Shown one piece after another: positions 1 to 9,092 of a stretch of 64,000 nucleotides of DNA. The translations under genes and the position numbers were made by a program. The stretch is taken from the NCBI GenBank assembly GCA_934045075.1, contig OW203727.1:20481811-20545810 (forward strand), read 5' to 3'. Source of the DNA: Yponomeuta sedellus (lineage: Eukaryota; Arthropoda; Insecta; Lepidoptera; Yponomeutidae). Position 1 is the first letter of the stretch, and every line of letters starts with the position of its first letter. The notes beneath the pieces are model-generated. The model made no database searches, was not told the DNA's origin, and saw nothing but the letters and a program-made list of their open reading frames with translations.

Positions 1-2
1 AG

Positions 3-480
3 GTGCTGGATGGGCGACCATTCCGTGACTACCGCTATAGTGGCATATTTGCCGGCTCTCATGTCAGAGGCCTTATGGGCGGCTTGATAACTTCTGACAG
101 TAAGGCCCGCCACTGTCTTACAATCCTTCACAAACCCGGACTTTGTAGACTTTTAGTCCGGATTTACTTACGGGTGTTGTTATATCGGAAAAGTCCGACC
201 AGGTTTCGCTCCGATTCGCAGAGTAGTAGTGTGAGACAAGCAACCGACGACGCGAGCTCCGTCTCTGCTCACCATGATTAAGCTCTGCGAATCGGAGCGA
301 AACCTGGTCGGACTTTTCCGATATAACAACACCCGTAAGTAAATCCGGACTAAAAGTCTACAATGTGCTGTGCTTACGAAAGTTTTAGTTCAAAAACCCG
401 GACTTGGCCCCCGTGGAGGAATATGGTCTACCCTTCCTGCGAAGCAGGATGAGATCTATGCCCCAGCAGTGGGGGCATAG
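3..480 (+). mobile_element. 5S-rRNA-derived SINE, 5' truncated, split by a hairpin element
   Basis: The window opens inside the box-C-like part of a SINE (GCTGGATGGGCGACC), which then runs through the body shared with the full copies at 3148, 28091 and 40175. The SINE is interrupted at 144-393 by a hairpin element and resumes at AAACCCGGACTTGG, ending near the CAGCAGTGGG tail. The head is missing because the window starts there. It lies left of (3' to) the slo exons, in the next slo intron. Confidence 0.8.
144..393. mobile_element. Hairpin (inverted-dimer) element, copy 1
   Basis: Two inverted arms carry the same sequence: AGTCCGGATTTACTTACGG at about 156-174 reappears inverted near 330-348. 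The insertion is flanked by a 12-bp direct repeat AAACCCGGACTT at 132-143 and 394-405, which restores the host SINE when one copy is removed. The right arm has the longer terminus, ending GTTTTAGTTCAA. The left arm begins internally at TGTAGAC. The arms meet near 233 at a junction different from the copies at 41.6 and 42.5 kb. No reading frame of note. Confidence 0.75.
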
Positions 481-628
481 AAAAGGTTCATATCAAATAG
501 AATATTATGTCACTAGAAATGCTAATATTATGTTTTTTTAGCTTTACTCAGCTGTATACACGAGGTTTGTAGTTCTACCGGCCTATAGTCTTCAAATGTC
601 ACGCTATTTTGGGAACGAGAATACTTAC

Positions 629-780
629 CAAGTGAATGATTCCTGCGGCTGTCAACCACACAGATATAAATATAGAAACTAATTGCGCCAGCCGAATTGA
701 GCTCGATGTCTTTAATATATTGAGGTACTGCAAAATATCAGGCACGGTCATTAAGCGCAGAGCTCTTAGAAACCTTAGCC
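629..780 (-). CDS. slo: slowpoke (BK channel) exon: S4, S4-S5 linker, S5
   Basis: Internal exon of the calcium- and voltage-gated large-conductance potassium channel, a plasma-membrane protein of nerve and muscle. Reading the minus strand, a TTTGTTTCAG acceptor (781-783) is followed by GG, which completes a Gly codon from the previous exon. Fifty codons follow, beginning [20 protein letters not shown] and ending [10 protein letters not shown]. The arginines of LRFLRALRL are the S4 voltage-sensor residues; the later hydrophobic stretch is S5. The donor GTAAGTAT is at 621-628. The exon is 152 nt and ends in phase 0. The order of residues matches insect Slo almost without change. The next exon (turret, pore, S6) is off the left edge. 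Confidence 0.96.
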
Positions 781-985
781 CTGAAACAAAAAGTTTACGT
801 CATTAATAAGAAATCGAAAATCTACAGAAAATATATGTCGCGTCTATGGCTGCAGATCTAGAGTTGTGATATGTATGCCTGTTTAACTTTTGGTCTTTGA
901 ATAAACTGTCAGAAAATTTTAAAGCTTAAAATTAAGTTTATTGACCTGTCCTACTTAATAGCATAAAATTTTAAACTGAACTCAC

Positions 986-1097
986 CTATCCACGTTCTAT
1001 CCAGGTATATTGATACAAAGGATGGGGGTATCGTGAAATAATCTACAAATGAATACATCTCGAGCATGAACCACAGTTTGTCACTAGCTGCTATAAA
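986..1097 (-). CDS. slo: slowpoke exon: end of S2 through S3
   Basis: On the minus strand the acceptor TTATGTTCCAG is followed by 37 codons starting [17 protein letters not shown], continuing through [12 protein letters not shown] and ending DRTWI plus one G. That G joins the GG of the next exon to make Gly. The donor is GTGAGTTC (982-985 and beyond). Length is 112 nt. This is the S2-S3 region of the BK voltage sensor, including the acidic residues that pair with S4. The intron to the following exon is 205 nt and the one before it 88 nt. A longer open frame exists through these introns on the minus strand, but it is only read-through. Confidence 0.97.
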
Positions 1098-1185
1098 CTG
1101 GAACATAAGAAAAGAGAACACATTTAAAATGAACATCAGAGGAGCTCGAATTTCCCAAAGTGGCAGTCGTAAAAGGAATACGTAC

Positions 1186-1282
1186 TCGTATAAAAAAGTA
1201 GACCATAAAAAATATGTTAAAGGCAAGGTCGATCTGCTGAGTAATATTGTCACTCCATTTCTGACATCGCTCCACCTCCTCA
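1186..1282 (-). CDS. slo: slowpoke exon: S1-S2 loop and S2
   Basis: The minus-strand acceptor TTACATTCCAG precedes T, completing a Ser codon begun as AG in the previous exon. It then gives [16 protein letters not shown] and the hydrophobic S2 stretch [16 protein letters not shown]. The donor GTACGT follows directly (1180-1185). The exon is 97 nt. The extracellular S1-S2 loop carries an NIT sequon. Residue order is that of insect Slo (Drosophila has the near-identical [16 protein letters not shown] by recollection). The flanking introns are short, 78 and 88 nt. Confidence 0.97.
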
Positions 1283-1360
1283 CTGGAATGTAACAAGCTT
1301 AAGTTGAAATAATTATAATTCATTCGACGTTGGACATAGACGAATGGCTTTGAAAAGTAC

Positions 1361-1422
1361 CTGGATGCATCAATGAAGTAGATGACAAGCGATGCAATAC
1401 TCAGGATGAACACCAACACTAC
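1361..1422 (-). CDS. slo: slowpoke exon: S1
   Basis: A small 62-nt exon on the minus strand, bounded by the acceptor CTTCCATTCCAG (1423 onward) and the donor GTACTTTTC (1360 and below). It encodes VVLVFILSIASLVIYFIDAS plus AG of a split Ser codon. This is transmembrane segment S1 of the BK channel. The exon that should precede it (ending near TTTGRIL in known insect Slo) was looked for on the minus strand to the right and not recognised. The intron upstream of this exon is therefore probably more than 60 kb, or alternative first exons here are too short or divergent to see by eye. Confidence 0.96.
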
Positions 1423-2139
1423 CTGGAATGGAAGAAAAGAGTCAATTTAATATTTGAGTGTCGGAAATGTATTTAATTTGAAATGTTTTTACAGAGATTA
1501 TGTGGTATTAGTAAGACTTGAGCTGCTGATGATAGCAGATCTTAGAAGTTCTAATTGATCGTTTCGTGTTAAATTTACTACGAGTAATCTAATCCCTGTT
1601 TGTGCAGATCCGTAACATTTAATCATAATCAAGAATTCAAGAAGATATCAAGGCAATAAAGAACGAGTCGTGGCTGTAATATCATATTCCCCGTCGTTTA
1701 ATAATATTCAATGAAGGTGTTTAGTTTAGAACTGAGTTTTTCGCTCCTATTTTTGGCCACTAGAGGGCGTTGTGCATTTCTAACTCGCAGTATGGTTGTG
1801 TTTCAGTTTTAACTATAAATAAGAGTACTTAGACAATCGAGTTTTCCCGATCAAATCGTTGTTTCATTGCCCGAACAGAAGGCCTTCCTCGCTGAAATAT
1901 ATGTTTATGAAATGAAACGAAACGACGTTCCAGTTTCACACGTGTGATATTATCGTTAGAAACATGCAATGTTCATTAACAGACGACAGAGTATGTTGAT
2001 GACTGTTATTACTGTTATTAGTGTAATAAAATAAATCTACGGAATTCTATCCTTGCATTTTTATATATTTATGCTCAAAATGTTATTTATCTACTAGAGC
2101 TTCACATAATTATCTTTTACGAATTAACCTATTTGTAAC
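1423..2139 (-). other. slo intron, no gene seen
   Basis: Start of the large intron upstream of the S1 exon. Low-complexity AT-rich sequence with no coding signal and no clear repeat that I recognise. Confidence 0.5.
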
Positions 2140-2148
2140 AACCTAACT

Positions 2149-2401
2149 GTGAAGGAAAACATCTTGAGGAAACCCGCGGCTTGTTTGGCTCCGCACGTAT
2201 TGACTAGTCTTTCCTGTGGGCTAGGCCGACTAAGCTGTCAGGATGGTATAGGTGCTGGGCAAGCCTAAACAATCTATAAAACCATGTCCCAGGCACTACA
2301 GCGTCGGAGTGGTCCCTTCACCCATCTAGTGTGAGTGAAGATACCACTGGATGCCAGATGCTGTATAAATCATCTCTTTACGTAGATGCAAAAAGGCCAA
2401 T
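2149..2401 (+). mobile_element. tRNA-headed SINE (family of 12458-12862), 5' truncated
   Basis: Matches the body of the full SINE at 12458-12862 in opposite orientation (shared words GGCTAGGCCGACTAAGCTGTC, read with minor changes, and ATGCAAAAAGGCCAAT at the 3' end). It lacks the tRNA-like head. A 9-bp direct repeat AACCTAACT lies at 2140-2148 and 2402-2410, so the truncation happened at insertion. Confidence 0.8.
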
Positions 2402-2876
2402 AACCTAACTATAATACATTACTTTGTCAGCATGACTTTACTTAAACGAAATTGTAATTAAGATCCAATTTACTAAGTGGACGAAGACATTTGGCGGGTC
2501 GATAGCATACATTCCTTTTTTATCTTTGTGCTTTGTGTTTTGCTCCTGGCAAAACATCGAATATTATCATATGAAAGCCTTGGGGTATGTCCAACTCCAA
2601 TATTACAGATACGAGGAGCCACTGCGAGGAGGAAGAAACGAAGGCCACATGGAGCATTTGTTATGCGAAATTACTTCATAAAATGTGAGGGACAAAACAA
2701 TTGCCGGATTGCGAAGAAAATATTTGTGTTTTCAGGATTTTCCACGAACTTTCAAGGACCGGCGTCTCCAGGATTGTTTTCGTGATTTTATTTTGTGAGA
2801 GAGAATTATGAAGATTATGGCTAACGGTATTAATTTACTGCCTAAAATAGAAAGAAAGTCTTTGATCGAGTATCAC

Positions 2877-2930
2877 CCCTCTGTATGTCCCCACTGCTGG
2901 GGCAAGGGTCTCTTCCTATATCGCATCACC
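2877..2930 (-). mobile_element. 5S-derived SINE, 3' end fragment
   Basis: The word TGTCCCCACTGCTGGGG and the following GGTCTCTTCCT are the reversed 3' end of the 5S-derived SINE. Only about 50 bases are recognisable. Confidence 0.6.
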
Positions 2931-3147
2931 CTGGGTATTTGTGTACTGCCCTAACATCTTACAAGACTTTACAAGTTGACAGGATTTAGATTATGTAATG
3001 TGTGAAATAGATAACAAAATTTATCTTTTTTCAATATATGACAAACGAAGAAAAATTAAACGAAATACAATTTAAACGAATTACAAACTTTGGATTTGTG
3101 TTCTGAGGGATGGATAGATCATCGAAACTCGTTTATAATAGTAAGAA

Positions 3148-3497
3148 GCGCTCGTGGCCTAGCCGAACCGAGTGATCGGAATCAATTACTTGAGTTAAGC
3201 AACAACAGGTGCAGGATGGGTGACCGTCCCGTGACTACCGCTAATGGCATTTTTTCCGAGAGTTTCCGCGCTTCGCAAGGCACGTTAAGCCGTTGGTGCC
3301 GGCTTTCATGTAATGACAGTCGTTAAGCCATGTCAAGGGCCTTATGGGCGGCTTGATAACTTCTGACAGTAAGGCTCACCACTGTCTTACAATCTTTCAC
3401 CAACCCGGACTTGACCCCCGTGGTGGAGTATGGCCTAACCTTCCTGTGATGCAGAAAGAGACCCGTGCCCCAGCAGTGGGGACATACAAGGGTTGAT
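3148..3497 (+). mobile_element. 5S-rRNA-derived SINE, full length
   Basis: Begins GCGCTCGTGGCCTAGCC and ends GGGACATACAAGGGTTGAT. Residues around 3194-3235 read GAGTTAAGCAACAACAGG then GGATGGGTGACCG, which follow the box A and box C parts of the internal 5S rRNA promoter (5S has GAAGTTAAGCAAC and TGGATGGGTGACCG). A roughly 240-bp unrelated body follows, then a tail resembling RTE LINE 3' ends. No clear target duplication remains. Confidence 0.82.
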
Positions 3498-3548
3498 TTT
3501 GAGTTAGTGAGATTTGCGACAGCAAAAACGATTCAGCATTCACCTTTT

Positions 3549-3616
3549 ACCGGGATAAAAAGTAGCCTATTCTCATACTCTCCTGGAGTAGCACATAAGG
3601 TACTTTTTATCCCGGA
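3549..3616. repeat. Short inverted repeat
   Basis: CCGGGATAAAAAGTAGCCTA near 3550-3569 is answered by the inverted TACTTTTTATCCCGG at 3601-3615 with a loop of about 30 bases. This wording is typical of Helitron-like lepidopteran repeats; it may be a remnant of one. Confidence 0.5.
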
Positions 3617-3892
3617 ATAAAATACATCAAAACTGCCATGCAAATGAAATCTATTTTCCAGTATCCACGTAACAGGGCATATTAGATTTGTGCTCACCCG
3701 TAGTGCATTGCATGAAGGCTAATCTTGTTAGTGGCCCACAACATAATATAGTGTATTACAGAAAGTTTTTTCAATACGATAATGCGCGCGTCTAGTACCT
3801 ACATTAATTGTCATATTTTGACATGCCTATACTAAACAGGCATGTCATGTAGTCCATATTATTAACTACAGGCATGGTGATTTGTATAAAAT

Positions 3893-4078
3893 ACTAGCTG
3901 ACCCAGCGAACTTCGTACCGCCTAACAGTCGATTCTTTAATTTTTTTATTATTTTTCTCTCCGTAAGAACCATCCTCGTACTTCAAGAAATATTCTAAAA
4001 AAGAATCAGCGAAATCCGTTCAGCTGATCTCGAGATTTGCGCTTATTAACACACTTAGCGATTCATTTTAATATTATA
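3893..4078 (+). mobile_element. Helitron-like non-autonomous repeat, family A
   Basis: Starts ACTAGCTGACCCAGCGAACT and ends with AGCGATTCATTTTAATATTATA. The same element occurs at 52612 and 52798 and as a fragment at 14489. No terminal inverted repeats and no target duplication, as expected for Helitron-type insertion. The class assignment is from general resemblance to lepidopteran Helitron-derived repeats. Confidence 0.6.
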
Positions 4079-4320
4079 ATCCAATCCAATTTGGATATTA
4101 ATATATAACCAAATTGTGAATTGAAATTCGAAGTGGCAGAAAAAACGAGTACTATAGAGTTGGAAATCGATGTTCCATTTCCGTAGTTAGGCTTTTAATT
4201 ATATAAGTTCTGTCAATTTTAATCCACTTTACACCGAGATCTTTTACATACGACATCTTAGCTTTTAACGCCCGCAGTATATTTCTATTATTATTTTCAA
4301 TGGACTGAAGAGGTTGAAAT

Positions 4321-5249
4321 AGGTTCCTTTTTGTTGGGGTGCGATGCCAGATTACCTTCCCGTGTGCCCTTCCGCTTCCGTTCCTACTGATTCATTTTTG
4401 AACCAGTAGGAAGGGTAAGCGGCAAGGGCCGGTGCACCCTGGGCGCTGGTCAGTAACTTCTCTTTATGGGATCTTGCTGGCCAGCGGCGAAAAATCTGGC
4501 GAGAGGGGTCGCGTGGGCCCTGTTTCACTTTGTGGAGCGGGACCCAGGCGACCAACCGAATGAAGGACCGACTGGGGGGGGGCGCCGCTGCGCGGAAGCG
4601 CGCGCGCCTCGTACCAGTCGGACCAGAGTGGCCGCCGGGACGCGGAGGGTCGGGGGACTCTCCGCGTCCATCACGGCGGGCCGGAAGGCGCCCTTGCGTG
4701 TTCCGAGGGTGCCTTCTGGCACGGAGAGGGCCCGCGCGGTCGCTCACCGCCTTCTCTGCTTTCAGAGAAGTGCTGGTGGGCGACGTGACGGGCCTCACGT
4801 GTGGGGCGTGTGGGGACCGGGCCTTGGGCCCCCACGCGCCTCAACGAGGAGGTGCGCCGCCCTCCCCGTCTCATCGACCGGGTTGCGATGGGATGGAGGG
4901 GGCGGCGCGTTGGGGCGTATGGGGGCCAAGATCATACGCACTTGGCCCCTATGCGCTCCAACGAAGAGATGCGGCGTTTTCTAGCCCCGTCGTCGAGCAC
5001 CGACGGGGCAGAAGCGCCGCCGAAGGAGTGCCCGAAAGGGCGCCCGCAGACGGGGTCGCGGAAGTGTGCGCAAGCGTTCCCGTGGCCCCGTCCTTTGCGG
5101 TGCGGAGGAACACCCCAGGAGTTTTAGTCGGTATACCGCCCTTTTCAGGGCGGGGAGTCCGACATAACCACTGTGCTCCCCCGAGCCGGTGGTACCCGTA
5201 ATTGGGGTTTCTCCTGGGTGAAAAAAAAAAAAAAGGTTCCTTTTTGTTG
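4321..5249 (+). mobile_element. GC-rich poly(A) retroelement with 16-bp target duplication
   Basis: A strongly GC-rich block (4337-5220) ends in an A tract (5221-5233). It is flanked by the perfect 16-bp repeat AGGTTCCTTTTTGTTG at 4321-4336 and 5234-5249. This is a target-primed retroinsertion on the plus strand. It includes two imperfect direct repeats (about 4800-4870 and 4905-4990, each TGGGGCGT...GGGGxCC then CCAACGA/TCAACGA) and a hairpin near 4392-4418. A frame from 4801 ends at TAG 5125-5127, just before GTCGGTATACCGCCC. It may be the last part of an R1-clade LINE with its 3' UTR, or a non-autonomous element. No diagnostic protein motif is visible. Confidence 0.7.
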
Positions 5250-5780
5250 TTAACAATTATTATTCGATCCGAATTTATTAAAATGTTTCGAACACAATAC
5301 CTTAATATAGCGTCTTCAGTTGCGAAAATCAAACCACTTCCAGTAAGCACTCATTGTGTGAATGGGGATGAAGCGTTTTCGTCAAATTATCTTCTGCTGT
5401 AAGTTCAAGTATATTAATTAAAATTAAATTCTTCAGAGTCGTATTCCGTCTATGTTCTTCTGTCATTTCCAACCATAACCATCTATAAGAGGGCGGGGAG
5501 TATAAGTACTTGTCTAGATATCCAATTATGTAAAAATATCTCCGGTCATCCTTGCTGGCCAATGTAAGGCCAAGAAGCCGTTAGGGCTATACATAATTCG
5601 GCTTTACTAATAAAGGTTATGAGCTGTGTATACAGCCGTTATGCGAGGTCTGACAAACTGGTTATTTGTACGGTAAATGCGAATAAACCAGTTTAAATTG
5701 ATATACGTCAAATATTAGTTATTCAGAGTGTATAACTTATTATTAGTAAGGCCGAATAAGTTTGAGTTCACAATCCCTAA
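5250..5780. other. No gene seen
   Basis: Intronic AT-rich sequence. Small frames on both strands lack recognisable motifs or splice context. Confidence 0.4.
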
Positions 5781-5919
5781 ACATGTCAATTAAGACATTT
5801 TAAACTTTCGCGACTTGAACACATTATTAGAATATTTTCGGGGCTTACGTCGAGGTAAAATAGCAATAAATCACTACACGATTATGCCCCGAAAATATTC
5901 TAATAACATGTCAATTAAG
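5781..5919. mobile_element. MITE-like inverted repeat with 14-bp flanking repeats
   Basis: A perfect 21-bp inverted repeat (5824-5844 with 5886-5906, core AGAATATTTTCGGGGC) sits in a segment flanked by ACATGTCAATTAAG at 5781-5794 and 5906-5919. The loop is about 40 bases. The flanking repeat overlaps the arm by one base. Confidence 0.6.
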
Positions 5920-6261
5920 GTTCGTCAATTAAAACCCTTTCTACTACCACTTAAATTACATTAAATTTGCCATTTTTTATGTTAGTTGTTTTCCTACTAT
6001 TTCTACCTGCTGTTCTACCTGCTGAGGTTGTAAACACCTCAGACACTCAGGCTTCCTCACGATGTTCTCCTTCACAGTTAGCGACTAAGTATAAAAGGGT
6101 TTATTACTAAGTACATGATGTGATTGCCTGCACGTTTATAATATCATGTTATTGAAATAACGCATAAGTGGAAACGGTTTCATCAGTAATGAAAACACAC
6201 TATAGGCCTAAGTACTACCCAGAACATTAGCGGGGCCGCGTTTTATAAAAATAGAATTCAT

Positions 6262-6430
6262 AGTTTAGATAGATAGAGAACACTTTATTGCACAAGAAAA
6301 ATATTACAACCATGATTCTCAAATCTAAGTAATGTTATACAATTGGCAGTCCTATCGCTAAGAGCGATCTCTTCCAGACAACCTTTGGATGGAGTGGATT
6401 GCATGAAGAATATAGTCGGTACTTGGTGCA
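6262..6430 (-). mobile_element. CR1-like LINE 3' end with (GATA)n tail
   Basis: Reversed 3' UTR. The core AGCGATCTCTTCCAGACAAC (6361-6380) is the complement of GTTGTCTGGAAGAGATCGCT, shared with copies at 6905, 15480, 19715 and 56140. The tail TAGATAGATAGAGAACACTT near 6265-6284 is the microsatellite 3' terminus. Confidence 0.7.
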
Positions 6431-6900
6431 TGTACATAAATAAATAAATATAATTAAAAATTAAATAGTAGTTTAATATAACTAGGTACTCCATGTATAA
6501 CTAACTACCTACGTTACGTATAGGGTACTAGAGTTGTAAGGGTATTTCCTGAGAGTGAGCTAATCGACTTTGCAATGCACAAACTAATCATTATTTAATT
6601 GTCAAAGCAAACCATGGATTGTATTTCTATGAAATAGGGCGCTGAAATTTACTGTGTATGCAAACCTATATTTTTGTAACATATTATAATGAACATAATT
6701 TCAAGTGTCAGTCCTTATTTGAATCACCTTTCACCTTTTTCTCACACTTGTTATAAGTCACTATTTATGTAAGTATGTGTATATATTTATATATAGTATT
6801 CAAGTATGATTTATGTAAGTCTATTATTACGTATACCGAAGTCTGTTAATATTCGCATTTTTACCGACTACCCGTATCTATTTCTCATTCGGCAAATACT

Positions 6901-7024
6901 CCGATTTGAGGTTGCCTGGAAGAAATTGCTATTAGCAATAAGGCCGCAAAGGTATCTTATCTGCTGTTTCTGTAAAAAAATTACGGTATACATTAAAGAA
7001 TATTCTTATCTTGTCTTATCTTGA
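6901..7024 (+). mobile_element. CR1-like LINE 3' end
   Basis: Contains GGTTGCCTGGAAGAAATTGC and GCAATAAGGCCGC, then ends ATTCTTATCTTGTCTTATCTTG, the same 3' UTR as at 19715 with a different short-repeat tail. Confidence 0.7.
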
Positions 7025-7344
7025 ATTAAAATTATTTTTAATCAAATGGAGCTGTGTCAGCCCATTAGGTACCTAGCTACAAACACTCGTAACTCAAGTT
7101 TGTCCTGTTTTAAAAGGAAATATGTATTATGCAGCTCCTTTAAAAAACAAGCCTGTCGTAAAATAGCGTGACAGGATTTCCTTGCATGTGCAAAAATGGT
7201 TTCAGTCCTGTGGTGACCCAGTTTCCTTTGACGTAACTCGACTAGTACAGTGCGCGACAGATATATCTACCTTACGACCGTAGGTCATAGGCAGTAGTCT
7301 AGAAACTACTTGCAATAGGCATTGGTCCGTGGTATAATCTATAT

Positions 7345-7540
7345 ATATATATCTATCTATAATCAGCCCACATCAACCCACTGCTGGGCATAGGCCTCCT
7401 TTTTATTGTGGTGGCCAAGGGAGGGAAGGAGGTTGGTAGGCAGACCACCGACACGATGGTCGGACGACATCGTGAGGGTTGCGGGTCAGAGATGGATCAG
7501 ATTAGCACAGGACCGTGAGGAATGGCGTGGGATAATATCT
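7345..7540. mobile_element. RTE LINE 3' fragment with internal inversion
   Basis: 7351-7411 is the reversed LINE 3' end: (ATCT)n tail, then AATCAGCCCACATCAACCC and GCTGGGCATAGGCCTCC. At 7412 orientation flips. 7412-7534 reads on the plus strand as the C-terminal coding part (WWPREG, then VGRPPTRWSDDI, then LAQDREEWRG). The uninverted relative at 10262-10560 has the two parts in one orientation. This is a 5' inversion of the twin-priming kind. Confidence 0.78.
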
Positions 7541-7655
7541 CGATAAAAAAATGTTATAGCAAAGTAAGTACCTAAGTAGGACAAAATCTACCATCTGCGA
7601 GCTATTCTGGCGTGCGCTGCTAAAACCGTTAGAGTTACACATATGTAATGTATGA

Positions 7656-7716
7656 TGGAAATGTTTAAAAAATCGTTAAAATATAATTTATAGGAGCATC
7701 CTATAAATTATTATTA
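7656..7716. repeat. Palindromic hairpin
   Basis: AATTTATAGGA and TCCTATAAATT face each other around a short loop near 7684-7710, just before the minisatellite. An inverted echo of the minisatellite word (AACCGTTAGAGTTACAC) lies at 7626-7642. Confidence 0.5.
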
Positions 7717-7721
7717 TTAGG

Positions 7722-8139
7722 GCTCCGCAGTGCGTAACTCTAGCGGTTACCGAATTTCTCATGTTGACAATATTGTTACGTGCGACTGCAACATCAGCAG
7801 TGTGTAACTCTAGCGGTTACCGAATTTCTCATGTTGACAATATTGTTACGTGCGACTGTAACATCAGCAGTGTGTAACTCTAGCGGTTAATGAATTTCTC
7901 ATGTTGACAATATTGTTACGTGCGACTGCAACACCAGCAGTGTGTAACTCTAGCGGTTACCGAGTTTCTCATGTTGACAATATTGTTACGTGCGACTATA
8001 ACATCAGCAGTGTGTAACTCTAGCGGTTAATGAATTTCTCATGTTGACAATATTGTTACGTGCGACTGCAACATCAGCAGTCTGTAACTCTAGCGGTTAC
8101 CAAATTTCTCATGTTGACAATATTGTAACGTGCGACAAC
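7722..8139 (+). repeat. 70-bp minisatellite, about six copies
   Basis: The word GTAACTCTAGCGGTTA starts at 7734, 7804, 7874, 7944, 8014 and 8084, an exact 70-bp period. Each unit holds CTCATGTTGACAATATTGTT and ends CATCAGCAGT. Copies differ at a few positions (CCGAATTT versus ATGAATTT, GACTGCAAC versus GACTATAAC). The alternation of CCG and ATG variants suggests some two-unit duplication. The last unit breaks down near 8137. Confidence 0.93.
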
Positions 8140-8465
8140 ATCTCAATATTGTCAGGCTGTTACATTTTTTTGACACAAAAAATATTTATGTGATAATTTC
8201 AATGTCATAATGTAAGTTCTTTTCTACACCACGCTGATATAAGCTACTCGAAATACTAATCCTGCGCAGACGGACTCGCGGGCACCAGTTAGTCCTTTAT
8301 AGTGCAATGGTAAAATAGTGGGGACTATTATATCCCACTAAATTGAACCTTATTAACTTGAAATGAAGTCCGAAACCATGCCCAATTAAGGGTTAATTTT
8401 GCTGTGGGTTTTTAAAGGACCGCTGATAACAAACGGGAGAAAAGGTACCTATAGGTAAAGGTTTA

Positions 8466-8562
8466 AGATAAGATAAGAATATCCTTTATTGTACACCAGG
8501 AAAAAACATCAAAAAACAATTACAAAGATACAGTTAAGTACAATTTGGCGGCCTAGTTCGGT
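8466..8562 (-). mobile_element. LINE 3' end, CR1-like, with (AAGAT)n tail
   Basis: Reversed: AAGATAAGATAAGAATATCC, then TTTATTGTACACCAGG and GGCGGCCTAGTT. It resembles the tail at 55195-55275. Confidence 0.55.
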
Positions 8563-8708
8563 TTAGTTCGGTATTAAAACGTTCACGTTCGTTTTGCCTA
8601 TTTTCTATTAGTCTATTAATATAATAATCTATTATTCTATCATAAGAGTAGATAATATTAAACATTATGTACTCTTATTCTACACAAAAAAGGAAATAAA
8701 TGAGAGTT

Positions 8709-9092
8709 GGCCCTATTTATTAAAACACGATTCCGCTAAAACACTTCCTTTTTTTCTATGTTCCCTACAAACGTCCCACTCCAGGGCACAGGCCTTCTCT
8801 CAGAGAGAGAGAGAGTATGGGCTTAATTACCACGCGTGCCCACCGCAGATTGGCAATTTCCAGCGCTGAGGTAGTTGAACACCTCAGTCTGACACTCAGG
8901 TTTCCTCGCGGTGTTTTCCTTTACCGAAAGCGAGTGGTATTGCTACTGTAACTTCACAAATCTACGTATCTTGGAAAACACTCCAAGGCGTTTTATTTAA
9001 TCTGTGGTTATGTCTTTTCCTCGTAAAATCTCCACCACAGACTACTTCAGTAAGTGTTTTTGGAGTGTTGTTGTGTTTTTATAAATAGGGCC
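8709..9092. mobile_element. MITE with about 40-bp terminal inverted repeats, split by a SINE
   Basis: GGCCCTATTTATTAAAACAC at 8709-8728 is mirrored by GTGTTTTTATAAATAGGGCC at 9073-9092. The interior is interrupted by a SINE (about 8749-8974). A related, internally duplicated sequence (CTCCACCACAGACTACTT) occurs at 53500-53705. Confidence 0.65.
8749..8974 (-). mobile_element. Lepidopteran SINE, 3' half, inserted in MITE
   Basis: Reversed SINE: CCAGGGCACAGGCCTTCTCT, then ACCACGCGTGCCCACCGCAG and AGGTTTCCTCGCGGTGTTTT. Near-repeats AAAACACTTCC (8738-8748) and AAAACACTCC (8975-8984) may be the target duplication. Confidence 0.7.

Noticed and set aside
951..1419. Two overlapping minus-strand open frames (110 and 111 codons) as single-exon genes
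   Set aside because: They are slo exons read through short introns. Splice sites, phases and the continuous Slo sequence show the true exon borders.
2477..2785. 102-codon plus-strand frame
   Set aside because: No recognisable motif, no splice or promoter context, and surrounded by repeats. A weak resemblance to basic segments of transposase-derived proteins was not convincing.
3148..3497. 5S rRNA gene
   Set aside because: Only the internal-promoter core resembles 5S. The 5' part and the long body do not, and copies carry target duplications and a LINE-like tail.
4352..5350. Coding genes in the GC-rich block
   Set aside because: Frames are open on both strands because GC-rich DNA lacks stops. 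Translations are low complexity and the block is a retroinsertion.
7722..8139. CRISPR-like array
   Set aside because: The whole 70-bp unit repeats with no unique spacers, in a eukaryotic nuclear genome.
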